40,083 nt of DNA, from NCBI GenBank assembly GCA_910575565.1, contig CAJTFL010000031.1:1-40083 (forward strand). Reading direction: 5' to 3'. A program made the position numbers and the translations under genes. Of this stretch, positions 1 through 8,480 are shown piece by piece (position 1 is the first letter of the stretch; each line of letters starts with the position of its first letter). The notes under the pieces are model-generated. The model did not search any database, was not told the DNA's origin, and saw only the letters and a list, made by a program, of their open reading frames with translations. This DNA is from Lachnospiraceae bacterium (GTDB lineage: Bacteria > Bacillota > Clostridia > Lachnospirales > Lachnospiraceae).

Positions 1-216
<216 letters not shown>

Positions 217-442
217 GAAATGTCTGCTCTTGGTTTAGACTATTAGCTTGGCTAATCGCTTTAAACCTTCATTACTTTGGTTTTGTTCTGAATTCTTCTC
301 AAATCCAAGGCCAAAACCGACCTTGTGTTTAGAATCTTCAGGGTTTGTGTATTGTTCGATCTTTAATTTTCAAGGTTCGTTCTTGTTTTTCAAACTTAGC
401 TTGCTGCCAGCTTCTTCTTTGCTTCTCGCAGACAGCTTAGAT

Positions 443-471
443 ATAGTATCATATCTTTCCAGGTTTGTCAA
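443..471 (-). promoter_or_regulatory. rRNA operon promoter P2
   Basis: On the minus strand: -35 TTGACA (466-471), 17-bp spacer, -10 TACTAT (443-448), followed by a leader of about 220 nt before the 16S gene. Near-consensus hexamers and a second promoter 96 bp upstream match the tandem-promoter design of rRNA operons. Confidence 0.8.
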
Positions 472-538
472 CAACTTTTTTAACTTTTTATTTTGCCTTT
501 AGGAGCTTGCCCTCCACTGCTTTCCAGCAGCGTGACTA

Positions 539-567
539 ATCATAGCACAGCTTACCTTGCCTGTCAA
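539..567 (-). promoter_or_regulatory. rRNA operon promoter P1
   Basis: On the minus strand: -35 TTGACA (562-567), 17-bp spacer, -10 TATGAT (539-544). An A-rich stretch directly upstream (about 568-600) could act as an UP element. It is the distal member of a tandem pair with 443-471. Confidence 0.8.
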
Positions 568-632
568 GCAGTTTTTTTATTTATTTTTCGACTTTTCATC
601 AGGTCAAAAAAATAATCATTTGGAAAGAAAAG

Positions 633-720
633 CGGAGAAAGAGGGATTTGAACCCTCGCGCCGGTTACCCGACCTACACCCTTAGCAGGGGCGCCTCTTC
701 GGCCTCTTGAGTATTTCTCC
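633..720 (-). tRNA. tRNA-Ser (anticodon GCU)
   Basis: Minus-strand cloverleaf of 88 nt. The acceptor stem GGAGAAA pairs with TTTCTCC. The anticodon stem CGCCC/GGGTG closes the loop CTGCTAA, giving anticodon GCU. The long variable arm typical of serine tRNAs and the T-loop GGTTCAAATCC are present. The discriminator base is G, and CCA is not encoded. It lies between the rRNA promoters and its own consensus promoter at 780-808. Confidence 0.95.
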
Positions 721-779
721 GAGTTCATTGTTTCCATATGATAACACTTCCAGCATATTTGCTGTCAAGCGCATAAATC

Positions 780-808
780 ATTATACATAAAGCATTTTCA
801 TTTGTCAA
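780..808 (-). promoter_or_regulatory. Promoter of tRNA-Ser
   Basis: On the minus strand: -35 TTGACA (803-808), 17 bp, -10 TATAAT (780-785). Both hexamers are perfect consensus, about 60 bp upstream of the tRNA 5' end. A further TTGACA at 763-768 lies between them but has no well-spaced -10. Confidence 0.85.
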
Positions 809-814
809 CCCTGT

Positions 815-866
815 TTTTTATTTTTTCTTTGCATTTTTTCTTTGCATTTTTTCTTTGTGTTTTTTG
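815..866 (+). repeat. 13-bp tandem repeat, about 4 units
   Basis: Units of TTTGCATTTTTTC start at 828 and 841 as exact copies. Degenerate units flank them at 815 and 854. The stretch is T-rich and non-coding, upstream of the tRNA promoter. An open frame through it gives only low-complexity Phe-rich peptide and is not a gene. Confidence 0.75.
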
Positions 867-1063
867 CAGGAAAATTAGGGCTTTGTTTACTTGGGTAGAT
901 GAGGGGAGAATTAATGCTTTGTCAACTTGGATATCTGGTAAGGTTATTTTGACGCTGGGTTGTTTCGGAAAATATGGGGAGTGAATGGCAATGGAATATC
1001 ATCCAGACCAACAAAAAAGCACCATAAAATCATGCTTACAAGAAAAAGCATTTAATCCAGCAC
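867..1063. other. Non-coding stretch with a short 36-bp-spaced direct repeat
   Basis: I see no convincing gene here. Two imperfect 23-nt copies of a GCTTTGTnnACTTGG motif begin at 880 and 916. A third related copy begins at 1848, on the other side of the 1134-1781 gene. No function is proposed. Confidence 0.4.
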
Positions 1064-1112
1064 AAAAACGGAGCCGCCAAGTGATCCAACTACTATTCAC
1101 TCCTGCGGCTCC
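1064..1112 (-). terminator. Rho-independent terminator of the 1134-1781 gene
   Basis: On the minus strand GGAGCCGC pairs with GCGGCTCC (outer arms 1105-1112 and 1070-1077), with an inner AGTGA/TCACT pairing, followed by GTTTTTG. It sits about 20 bp past the stop codon of the hypothetical gene. Confidence 0.85.
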
Positions 1113-1133
1113 AATCTTCATCTAACGTTCACC

Positions 1134-1781
1134 TTACTTATCTGCAGCTACTCCATTCTGAGCATAATAGTCATCAAACAACTTATTGATGGCATCATGG
1201 GTTTCGCCACTGATGGACGGAAGCTTTCCGCCCCATGCTTCCTCTGCCTGCTTAAAGCCTTTCTCTACGGCTGCCTGCATGGTCTTCATTTTCTCCGGAT
1301 CATCCCCTGCCAAAGCCTGGACAAAATCAAAAATCCTCTGGGATGTTTTAGAAACGCCCCAATAGCCGTCTTCCGAGATGGCTTTCTCAGCTTCTGCCTT
1401 GGTCTCGGCATCTACCGTGTAGTTGCCGCTGGCCATCATCTTCCAAAAATCATCGCCCTTCGCCATGGAAGCGGTAATGCCCTGCTTCTGGAAATTCTGT
1501 ACCATCATATTGGTGAACCGGGTCATCTGGTTCTCCAAATCATCCTTTAAGCTCTTTACCAGAGCGGCACGCTCGGAATCGCTCATCTTGGTGATCACCT
1601 TCGTATCACCGCTTAACTCTACCCGATCCGTATCGGGGGTTTTGGGATTGGTGGCTTCCGCACCCTGGTTTTCCGGTTTCTTTACTGCCTCGTTTGCTGC
1701 AGCAGCATTAGTTGTCGCATACTGCCCGATATTCTGAGCATACTGGCGGGCGGTTAAGTCCTGGGCTACTTGATTTACCAT
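1134..1781 (-). CDS. Conserved hypothetical protein (215 aa)
   Basis: Function not known. The start ATG at 1781 has a strong ribosome binding site (AAGGAGG), and a clear terminator follows. The protein has no signal peptide or membrane segment. Residues 1-60 are low-complexity and rich in Ala, Asn and Gln (probably disordered). Residues 60-110 are helical with many Met and Gln. Residues 135-210 form the best-defined part: a GYWG motif, then TSQRIFDFVQALAGDDPEKM, then KGFKQAEEAWGGKLPSIS and a C-terminal FDDYY. I recall Clostridia proteins with this GYWGV...F..AL.GGDP..KGFKQAE..WGGKLP C-terminal module, some labelled hydrogenase-4 component G. Nothing in the context supports a hydrogenase role. 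It is monocistronic and lies between plsC and the tRNA. Confidence 0.85.
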   Translation of the reverse strand: MVNQVAQDLTARQYAQNIGQYATTNAAAANEAVKKPENQGAEATNPKTPDTDRVELSGDTKVITKMSDSERAALVKSLKDDLENQMTRFTNMMVQNFQKQGITASMAKGDDFWKMMASGNYTVDAETKAEAEKAISEDGYWGVSKTSQRIFDFVQALAGDDPEKMKTMQAAVEKGFKQAEEAWGGKLPSISGETHDAINKLFDDYYAQNGVAADK

Positions 1782-1897
1782 AATTATTCCTCCTTCTTTT
1801 TAATTACATATACAGCATATCATTTCTCTTCCCTGAAAATTATCAAAGCTGCGTCTACTTGGATATATCGGCATTTTCCTTTAAAAATAAAGGATTC

Positions 1898-2611
1898 TCA
1901 GCCTACATTTTCATTAATTGCCTGCTGTATCCTGTCATGCACTATATCTGCGATTTCCCGGGTTTTTAACCCAAGATATTGATCCGGATAAAGAGGCTCT
2001 AGATAATGTACCTGTACCGTTTCCTTTCGGATGGAAGGAAAATCAAAGGGCTTATGGCAGTCAATTAAGGCTACGGGGACGATAGGGCATTTTGCGTTTA
2101 CCGCGCTTTTAAACGTTCCTCCCTTAAATTCCATCAGCTGGTTTCCCGCCTGGCTCCTGGTTCCTTCCGGGAAAATAAGGAAATTCCTTCCCCCCTTCAC
2201 CTCCTCCGTTACCTGCTTAATCACTTCCATGGACGCCCGGATATCCTTCCGGTCGATGCCTAATCCTTTGATTAAGGCAATCACCTGCTTGACCAATATC
2301 CAATTTAGGGCCTCTTTCTTAATTACCACGCCGAAAGGCCGGGGACAGGTTTCCAAAAGCGCAAGGGAATCAAAAAATCCCTGATGGTTGGGAAACATGA
2401 TAAACCCGTCTTTTTCCGGGATATGTTCCCTTCCGGAGCATTTCACCGTTACCCGCCCCGTCCGGTTTACCTCTTTTACCACATTCTGCAAAAATCCGTA
2501 TTTTTCTTCATCTGTATGGGGATCCGAGAGCCTGCTCAGCCTGTACAGCCGGTAAAACCAGGCAGGAACCCGGTAACAATTCCGTAATACCATGTATACA
2601 ATCCGATTCAT
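1898..2611 (-). CDS. plsC: 1-acyl-sn-glycerol-3-phosphate acyltransferase (PlsC family)
   Basis: Membrane-associated acyltransferase that transfers an acyl chain to lysophosphatidic acid to make phosphatidic acid in phospholipid synthesis. The family motifs are visible: NHQGFFD (the NHx4D catalytic motif), a central block near FGVVIKKEALNW, FPEGTRS (the EGTRS substrate motif) and the later hydrophobic VPVALI block. The open frame extends upstream into gyrA, but the extension is very basic and lies wholly within gyrA. I therefore start at MNRIVYMVL (ATG at 2611), 1 bp after the gyrA stop codon, giving 237 aa, normal for the family. The ribosome binding site is weak (GGAAAAAA), so translational coupling to gyrA is likely. 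It is the last gene of the gyrB-gyrA-plsC run. A short TCCTTTA/TAAAGGA inverted repeat (1877-1894) lies just past its stop. Confidence 0.9.
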   Translation of the reverse strand: MNRIVYMVLRNCYRVPAWFYRLYRLSRLSDPHTDEEKYGFLQNVVKEVNRTGRVTVKCSGREHIPEKDGFIMFPNHQGFFDSLALLETCPRPFGVVIKKEALNWILVKQVIALIKGLGIDRKDIRASMEVIKQVTEEVKGGRNFLIFPEGTRSQAGNQLMEFKGGTFKSAVNAKCPIVPVALIDCHKPFDFPSIRKETVQVHYLEPLYPDQYLGLKTREIADIVHDRIQQAINENVG

Positions 2612-2612
2612 C

Positions 2613-5117
2613 TTATTCTGTTTTTTCCGGTACGCCTTCCGTGTCTTCCTCCCTGTCTTCTTCCTCTTTCGTGCCGCTGTCCCTGACTTTTGCGATGCTG
2701 GCCACCCGCACATCAGAATCCTGATCCACGTTCATCAGCTTAACGCCTGAGGTATTCCTTCCGATAATGCTGATATCATTGACCGCCATGCGGATAATAA
2801 TCCCTTCATTGGTGATCAGCATCACTTCCCTGTGGTCGTCCACCAGCTTTGCGCCGATAAGGCAGCCCGTCTTATCCGTTACCTTATAGCAAAGCACGCC
2901 TTTCCCGCCTCTTAGCTGCTGCTTGAATTCACTGGTATAGGTGCGTTTTCCATAGCCTTTTTCCGATGCGGTTAACAGGCATTCTCCCTGGCTGATGGTC
3001 TGCATCCCAATCACTTCATCATCTTCATCAAATTTCATCCCAATCACGCCCATGGAAACACGCCCAGTTATGCGCACGTCGTTTTCGTCAAAACGGATGC
3101 ACATCCCCTTCTTCGTCACCAGGAAGATATCTTCCCTGCTGTCCGTCACCTTTACCTCAATTAAGTGATCCTCCTCTTTGAGCAAAATTGCCTGTAGGCC
3201 CGTTTTTCGCACATAGGCATACTCCCGCATGGGGGTTTTCTTGATCATGCCGCCGCTGGTAGCCATCACCAAGTACTTCCGGTCATCAAATTCCTTCATA
3301 GGGATCACCGCCGTGATCCTCTCCCCCGGCATCATTTGGAGAAGGTTAACGATGGCCGTTCCCCTGGCTGTCCGTCCTGCTTCCGGGATCTCATAAGCTT
3401 TTAAGCGGTACACTCTTCCCATATCGGTAAAGAACATCACGTAATGATGGTTGGTGGTCATAAACAGATCCTCGATATAATCCTCCTCGATGGTCTGCAT
3501 TCCCTTGATCCCTTTCCCGCCCCGGTTTTGGGCTTTAAAATTATCAATGTCCATCCGCTTAATGTATCCGAAATGCGTCATGGCAATGACCGTATCATCA
3601 TCAGGAATCAGATCCTCCATGGACATATCGTAATCGTACCCGATGCCCGTCAGCCGATCGTCCCCATACTTGTCAGCGATTACCTGGATTTCTTCCTTAA
3701 TCACCCCTAACAGCTTCTTTTCATCGGCAAGGATCTCCTTTAACTGGGCAATCTTTTCCTGGAGCTCCCGGTATTCATTTTCCAGTTTTTCCCTTTCCAA
3801 GCCGGTAAGAGCCCTAAGCCGCATATCCACGATAGCCTGGGACTGGACATCCGTCAGCGCAAACCGCTCCATCAGCTGTTTTTTTGCCTCGGCTACGCTT
3901 GCAGAACCACGGATAATGCGGATCACCTCATCGATATGATCCAGAGCCTTAAGTAAGCCCTCCAAGATATGCGCCCGTTCCTCCGCCCGGTTTAAGTCAT
4001 ACCGGATCCTCCGGGTGACGACCTCCTCCTGATGCTTTAAGTAAAACTCCAGCATCTGCAAAAGGTTTAACACCTTCGGCTGGTTGTCCACCAAGGCCAG
4101 CATAATCACGCCGAAGGTATCCTGGAGCTGGGTATGCTTAAACAGCTGGTTTAACAGCACATTGGCATTTACGTCACGGCGGAGCTCGATGCAGATCCTT
4201 AAGCCCTCCCGATTGGATTCATCCCGGATATCCGTGATCCCGTCTACCTTCTTCTCCTTCACCAGCTCCACTATCTTTTCAATCAGCCTTGCCTTATTCA
4301 CCAGATAGGGAATCTCCGTGACAATAATCCGGGATTTCCCGCTGGGAAGGGTCTCGATATCGGTCACTGCCCTTACCCGGATCTTCCCCCTGCCTGTGCG
4401 GTAAGCCTCCTCAATGCCGGAACGGCCTAGGATGGTAGCGCCTGTGGGGAAATCCGGGCCTTTAATGATCTCCATAACCTCCTCTATGGAAGTATCCCGG
4501 TTTTCCTCCACCCGGTTATCGATAATCTTAACCACCGCTCCGATCACTTCCCTCAGGTTGTGAGGCGGGATATTCGTCGCCATGCCTACCGCAATCCCGG
4601 AAGTCCCGTTGCACAAAAGGTTAGGGAATCTGGCGGGAAGCACCACCGGCTCCCGCTCCGTCTCGTCAAAGTTAGGGACGAAATCCACGGTATCTTTATT
4701 GATATCCGCCAACATTTCCATGGAAATCTTGCTTAACCTGGCTTCGGTGTAACGCATGGCCGCCGCCCCGTCCCCGTCTATGGAGCCGAAATTTCCGTGG
4801 CCGTCCACCAGCATATAGCGGGTGGACCATTTCTGAGCCATATTAACCAGTGCGCCGTATATGGAACTGTCGCCATGGGGATGATATTTACCCATGGTAT
4901 CGCCTACGATACGGGCGCATTTCCGGTGGGGTTTGTCCGGGCCGTTATTTAATTCAATCATGGAAAACAGCACACGGCGCTGCACAGGCTTTAACCCGTC
5001 CCGCACATCCGGAAGAGCCCTGGAAGCGATTACGCTCATGGCATAATCAATGTAAAATTTTTCCATGGTTTTCTTCAGATCTTTATCATGGACTTTGTCA
5101 AAAATATTTGGTTCCAT
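2613..5117 (-). CDS. gyrA: DNA gyrase subunit A
   Basis: Subunit A of type II topoisomerase gyrase: it breaks and rejoins DNA and wraps it to introduce negative supercoils, as an A2B2 complex with GyrB. 834 aa, normal length. The active-site tyrosine is Y123 in AAAMRYTEAR. The quinolone-resistance region reads HPHGDSSIYGALV: S84 aligns with E. coli Ser83, while G88 takes the place of E. coli Asp87. The GyrA box needed for supercoiling is present as QNRGGKG, followed by the beta-pinwheel repeats. The C-terminus is a short acidic tail (rich in Glu/Asp), which in other gyrases tunes supercoiling. Start ATG at 5117 with AGGAGG; it lies 22 bp after gyrB, so the two are co-transcribed. Confidence 0.98.
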   Translation of the reverse strand: MEPNIFDKVHDKDLKKTMEKFYIDYAMSVIASRALPDVRDGLKPVQRRVLFSMIELNNGPDKPHRKCARIVGDTMGKYHPHGDSSIYGALVNMAQKWSTRYMLVDGHGNFGSIDGDGAAAMRYTEARLSKISMEMLADINKDTVDFVPNFDETEREPVVLPARFPNLLCNGTSGIAVGMATNIPPHNLREVIGAVVKIIDNRVEENRDTSIEEVMEIIKGPDFPTGATILGRSGIEEAYRTGRGKIRVRAVTDIETLPSGKSRIIVTEIPYLVNKARLIEKIVELVKEKKVDGITDIRDESNREGLRICIELRRDVNANVLLNQLFKHTQLQDTFGVIMLALVDNQPKVLNLLQMLEFYLKHQEEVVTRRIRYDLNRAEERAHILEGLLKALDHIDEVIRIIRGSASVAEAKKQLMERFALTDVQSQAIVDMRLRALTGLEREKLENEYRELQEKIAQLKEILADEKKLLGVIKEEIQVIADKYGDDRLTGIGYDYDMSMEDLIPDDDTVIAMTHFGYIKRMDIDNFKAQNRGGKGIKGMQTIEEDYIEDLFMTTNHHYVMFFTDMGRVYRLKAYEIPEAGRTARGTAIVNLLQMMPGERITAVIPMKEFDDRKYLVMATSGGMIKKTPMREYAYVRKTGLQAILLKEEDHLIEVKVTDSREDIFLVTKKGMCIRFDENDVRITGRVSMGVIGMKFDEDDEVIGMQTISQGECLLTASEKGYGKRTYTSEFKQQLRGGKGVLCYKVTDKTGCLIGAKLVDDHREVMLITNEGIIIRMAVNDISIIGRNTSGVKLMNVDQDSDVRVASIAKVRDSGTKEEEDREEDTEGVPEKTE

Positions 5118-5139
5118 ACATTCCTCCTAAAGGATATTC

Positions 5140-7050
5140 CTATATATCAAGGGTTCCATACTTGGCGTTTGCCTCAATAAATTCCCTTCTGGGCTCTACC
5201 TGATCCCCCATCAGCGTGGTAAAGGTTACATCCAGCTCAGAGGTGGTCTCCTCGTCCACCGTGACCCGAAGAAGGATGCGCCGCTCCGGATCCATGGTCG
5301 TCTCCCAAAGCTGCTCCGCGTCCATCTCCCCAAGGCCTTTGTACCGCTGGATCTTATTGTTATTGTCCCTGCCGATCTCTTTTAGCAGCAGGTTTAGCTC
5401 CTCCTCGCTGTACACGTACCACACCCGCTTGTTTTTCTCAATCTTAAACAAGGGCGGCTGGGCCAGATACACATATCCCTGCTTGATTAGCTCCGGCATA
5501 AACCGGTAAATGAAGGTGAGCAGCAGGGTGCTGATATGGGCTCCGTCCACATCGGCATCCGTCATCAGGATAATCTTGTGGTAGCGCAGCTTGGTAATAT
5601 CAAAATCATCATGGATCCCCGTGCCGAAGGCCGTGATCATGGCTTTAATCTCCGCATTGGCGTAGATCTTGTCCAGCCTTGCCTTTTCCACGTTTAAAAT
5701 CTTTCCCCGCAGGGGAAGGATTGCCTGGTTTGCTTTATTCCTGGCGTCCTTTGCGGAGCCGCCTGCGGAATCCCCCTCCACGATATAGATCTCGCAGTTG
5801 GCCGGATCCTTGTCCGAGCAGTCTGAAAGCTTCCCCGGAAGGGTCATGCTGTCTAAGGCCGTCTTCCTCCTGGTTAAATCCCTGGCTTTCCTGGCCGCCG
5901 CCCTGGCCCGCTGTGCCAGGATAGACTTTTCGCACATCGCCTTTGCCACCGCCGGGTTCTGCTCTAAGAAATACGTCAGCTGCTCGCTGACCACCGTGTC
6001 CACCGCGCCCCTGGCTTCGCTGTTTCCCAGCTTCTGCTTCGTCTGCCCCTCAAACTGAGGTTCCTCAATCTTAACGCTGATTATGGCCGTTAACCCTTCC
6101 CGGATATCCTCCCCAGCTAAATTCGCCTCGCTGTCCTTTAACAGCTTATTCTTCCTGGCATAGTCGTTAAAGGTTTTCGTCAGGGCATTCTTAAAGCCTG
6201 CCAGATGGGTTCCCCCTTCAGGCGTGTTAATGTTATTGACAAAGGAATAAATATTTTCCGTGTAGGAATCGTTGTGCTGCATGGAAACCTCCACGTAAAC
6301 TCCTTCCTTGGAGCCTTCGCAGTAGAGCACCTGATCGTAAAGGGGCGCTTTCCCTTTATTTAAGTAAGTTACAAATTCCCGGATTCCCCCTTCATAGTGG
6401 AAGGTTTTCTCCCTCTTGTCCTCCCGGTCATCCCGCAGGACAATCTTTAAATTTTTCGTCAAAAACGCTGTCTCCCGCAGGCGGATCTTTAAGGTATCAT
6501 AATCAAACACCGTTTCCTCAAAAATCTCCTTATCAGGAAGGAAGGATACTTTCGTCCCATGCTCGCCCGGCTCACATTCCCCGATCACTTCCACGGAATT
6601 TACTGCCTTGCCCCGCTCATACCTTTGGCGGTAAACCTTCCCCTCCTGGCTGATTTCCACCTCCAGCCATTCCGACAACGCATTTACCACCGAGGCGCCT
6701 ACCCCATGGAGGCCGCCGGAAACCTTATATCCGCCGCCGCCGAATTTCCCTCCGGCGTGGAGGATGGTAAACACCACCTCTAAGGCGGACTTGCCGGCTT
6801 TTTTCTGGATCCCTACAGGGATCCCCCGGCCGTCATCCACCACCGTAACGGAATTATCTTCATTTATGGTAACGTCTATAATGTCACAGAATCCAGCCAA
6901 AGCCTCGTCCACCGCATTGTCTACAATCTCATAAACTAAGTGGTGCAGGCCCCTGACGGAAGTGCTGCCGATATACATTCCAGGCCTTTTTCGCACTGCC
7001 TCAAGACCTTCCAAAATCTGGATTTGATCTGCTCCATACTCAGTACCCAT
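5140..7050 (-). CDS. gyrB: DNA gyrase subunit B
   Basis: ATPase subunit of gyrase. 636 aa, the usual length for Gram-positive GyrB. The GHKL ATPase domain shows EIVDNAVDEA (residues 41-50, catalytic Glu and Mg-binding Asn45), DGRGIP (73-78) and the GGLHGVGASVVNALS lid. The TOPRIM domain has EGDSAGG (425-431), PLRGKILNVEKA and DADVDGAH. The ending, DQVEPRREFIEANAKYGTLDI, is typical. Start ATG at 7050 with a strong AGGAGGA. It is downstream of recF (77-bp gap) and directly upstream of gyrA. Confidence 0.98.
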   Translation of the reverse strand: MGTEYGADQIQILEGLEAVRKRPGMYIGSTSVRGLHHLVYEIVDNAVDEALAGFCDIIDVTINEDNSVTVVDDGRGIPVGIQKKAGKSALEVVFTILHAGGKFGGGGYKVSGGLHGVGASVVNALSEWLEVEISQEGKVYRQRYERGKAVNSVEVIGECEPGEHGTKVSFLPDKEIFEETVFDYDTLKIRLRETAFLTKNLKIVLRDDREDKREKTFHYEGGIREFVTYLNKGKAPLYDQVLYCEGSKEGVYVEVSMQHNDSYTENIYSFVNNINTPEGGTHLAGFKNALTKTFNDYARKNKLLKDSEANLAGEDIREGLTAIISVKIEEPQFEGQTKQKLGNSEARGAVDTVVSEQLTYFLEQNPAVAKAMCEKSILAQRARAAARKARDLTRRKTALDSMTLPGKLSDCSDKDPANCEIYIVEGDSAGGSAKDARNKANQAILPLRGKILNVEKARLDKIYANAEIKAMITAFGTGIHDDFDITKLRYHKIILMTDADVDGAHISTLLLTFIYRFMPELIKQGYVYLAQPPLFKIEKNKRVWYVYSEEELNLLLKEIGRDNNNKIQRYKGLGEMDAEQLWETTMDPERRILLRVTVDEETTSELDVTFTTLMGDQVEPRREFIEANAKYGTLDI

Positions 7051-7127
7051 ACTGTTCCTCCTAAATAAAATTAATTTTGCAAAATTATAATGTTGGGGTC
7101 AAAAGGCCTTTTGATCCTGGCATCTAA

Positions 7128-8225
7128 TCATTTCTGTCCGTCTGCCTTCCGAAGAACCGCTCCCCCCTCTACCTGAAAAACCCGGTCAAGGGGAAACCTG
7201 TGCTCCACAAAATCATCCAGGCCCGTGCAGGTGATCATGGTCTGGATATGCCGGATGCTGCCTAAGAGATGTTCCTGGCGGCTGCTGTCCAATTCAGACA
7301 GCACATCGTCCAGCAAAAGAATAGGATAATCCCGGATCAGCTGCTTTACCAGCTCAATTTCCGAAAGCTTTAAGGAAAGAGCCGCCGAGCGCTGCTGCCC
7401 CTGGGAGCCGAATTTTCGGATATCCACCTGGTTTACCAAGAAATTCATGTCATCCCGGTGAGGGCCTATAAGAGTAAGCTTTTGCTTTTTATCCGTCTCC
7501 CTGCTTTTTGCCAAGTCTTCCCGGAACTTTTCCGGAACTGTGTTCGGTTCATAGGTTAGCTCCAATTTTTCCTTTTTTCCCGTAAGGCTTGCGTGAATCT
7601 CCCCGATAATGGAATTTAACCGGCTGGCAAACTGCTGCCGCTCCCGGATCACCTGGATCCCGTAATAGATCAGCTGCTCGTCCCACACATCCAAAGTCTT
7701 TTCATATTCTGGGTGAAAGGGCAGCTCCTTTAACAGCTTATTGCGCTGGAGCACGGTTTTATTGTAATTTGCCAGGGCATGGACGTATAGCCTGCTAATC
7801 TGGCACAGTTCCAGATCCATGAAACGCCGGCGCTCCGAAGGCCCGTTTTTAATAATATTTAAGTCCTCCGGGGAAAAAAACACTACATTTACGATTCCGA
7901 ACAGCTCGCTGGCCTTGCGGATGGGGACGCCGTTTATGGCAATTCCTTTGGCCTTATTTTTCTTTAAATGCATATCGATGCGGTAAGGCACTTCTTCCTT
8001 GCGGATCTGAAGCTTGATATGGGCTTCCTCCTGCCCAAACTGGATAATTTCCCGATCCTTGGCATTTCTGTGGGACTTGGTGGTAGCGCACAGGTAGACC
8101 GCCTCCAAAGCGTTCGTCTTTCCCTGGGCATTGTCCCCGTAAAAAATATTCGTCCCGGGGCAAAAGCTAACCTGCAAAGATCCGTAATTTCGGTAAGCCT
8201 TTAATTCCATGGATTCAATGATCAT
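7128..8225 (-). CDS. recF: DNA replication and repair protein RecF
   Basis: SMC-like ABC ATPase that helps load RecA at single-strand gaps, with RecO and RecR. 365 aa. Walker A is GDNAQGKT (30-37). The signature and Walker B regions appear as GSQGQQRSAALSLKL and LLLDDVLSELD. Start ATG at 8225, only 10 bp after yaaA. The dnaN-yaaA-recF-gyrB order is the classical origin-proximal cluster. Confidence 0.97.
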   Translation of the reverse strand: MIIESMELKAYRNYGSLQVSFCPGTNIFYGDNAQGKTNALEAVYLCATTKSHRNAKDREIIQFGQEEAHIKLQIRKEEVPYRIDMHLKKNKAKGIAINGVPIRKASELFGIVNVVFFSPEDLNIIKNGPSERRRFMDLELCQISRLYVHALANYNKTVLQRNKLLKELPFHPEYEKTLDVWDEQLIYYGIQVIRERQQFASRLNSIIGEIHASLTGKKEKLELTYEPNTVPEKFREDLAKSRETDKKQKLTLIGPHRDDMNFLVNQVDIRKFGSQGQQRSAALSLKLSEIELVKQLIRDYPILLLDDVLSELDSSRQEHLLGSIRHIQTMITCTGLDDFVEHRFPLDRVFQVEGGAVLRKADGQK

Positions 8226-8235
8226 TTCCGGTTCC

Positions 8236-8445
8236 TTACTTTGTAATATTGATGGTTTTTCCCATAAAGCCCACCTGATCGCCGTCTGTCAGCTTTTTCC
8301 CCCGCTGGGTTGCGGTTTGGCCGTTTACGGTTACTTTTCCCTCTTCGATAACGTGCTTGGCATCCACCCCAGATTCCACGAAGCCCGCTGCTTTAAGGGC
8401 CTGGCCAAGCTTAATATATTCGGTTTTCAGTTTAATCACTTCCAT
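8236..8445 (-). CDS. yaaA: S4-domain RNA-binding protein YaaA
   Basis: Small S4-domain protein of 69 aa found between dnaN and recF in many Firmicutes. The S4 fold is visible: the LGQALKAAGFVESGVDAK helices followed by EEGKVTVNG and a RGKKL turn. It probably binds structured RNA; the precise role is not well established. The TGA stop is 10 bp from the recF start, and the gene is 35 bp after dnaN, so it is part of the same operon. Confidence 0.93.
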   Translation of the reverse strand: MEVIKLKTEYIKLGQALKAAGFVESGVDAKHVIEEGKVTVNGQTATQRGKKLTDGDQVGFMGKTINITK

Positions 8446-8480
8446 CGCTTATCCTCCATAACCATGCAGATTAACGTATG

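Noticed and set aside
802..984. 60-codon open frame downstream of the tRNA promoter
   Set aside because: It runs through a T-rich 13-bp tandem repeat, gives low-complexity Phe-rich peptide and has no ribosome binding site.
2612..2713. N-terminal extension of PlsC into gyrA
   Set aside because: Very basic peptide wholly within the gyrA end; the family N-terminus fits ATG 2611.
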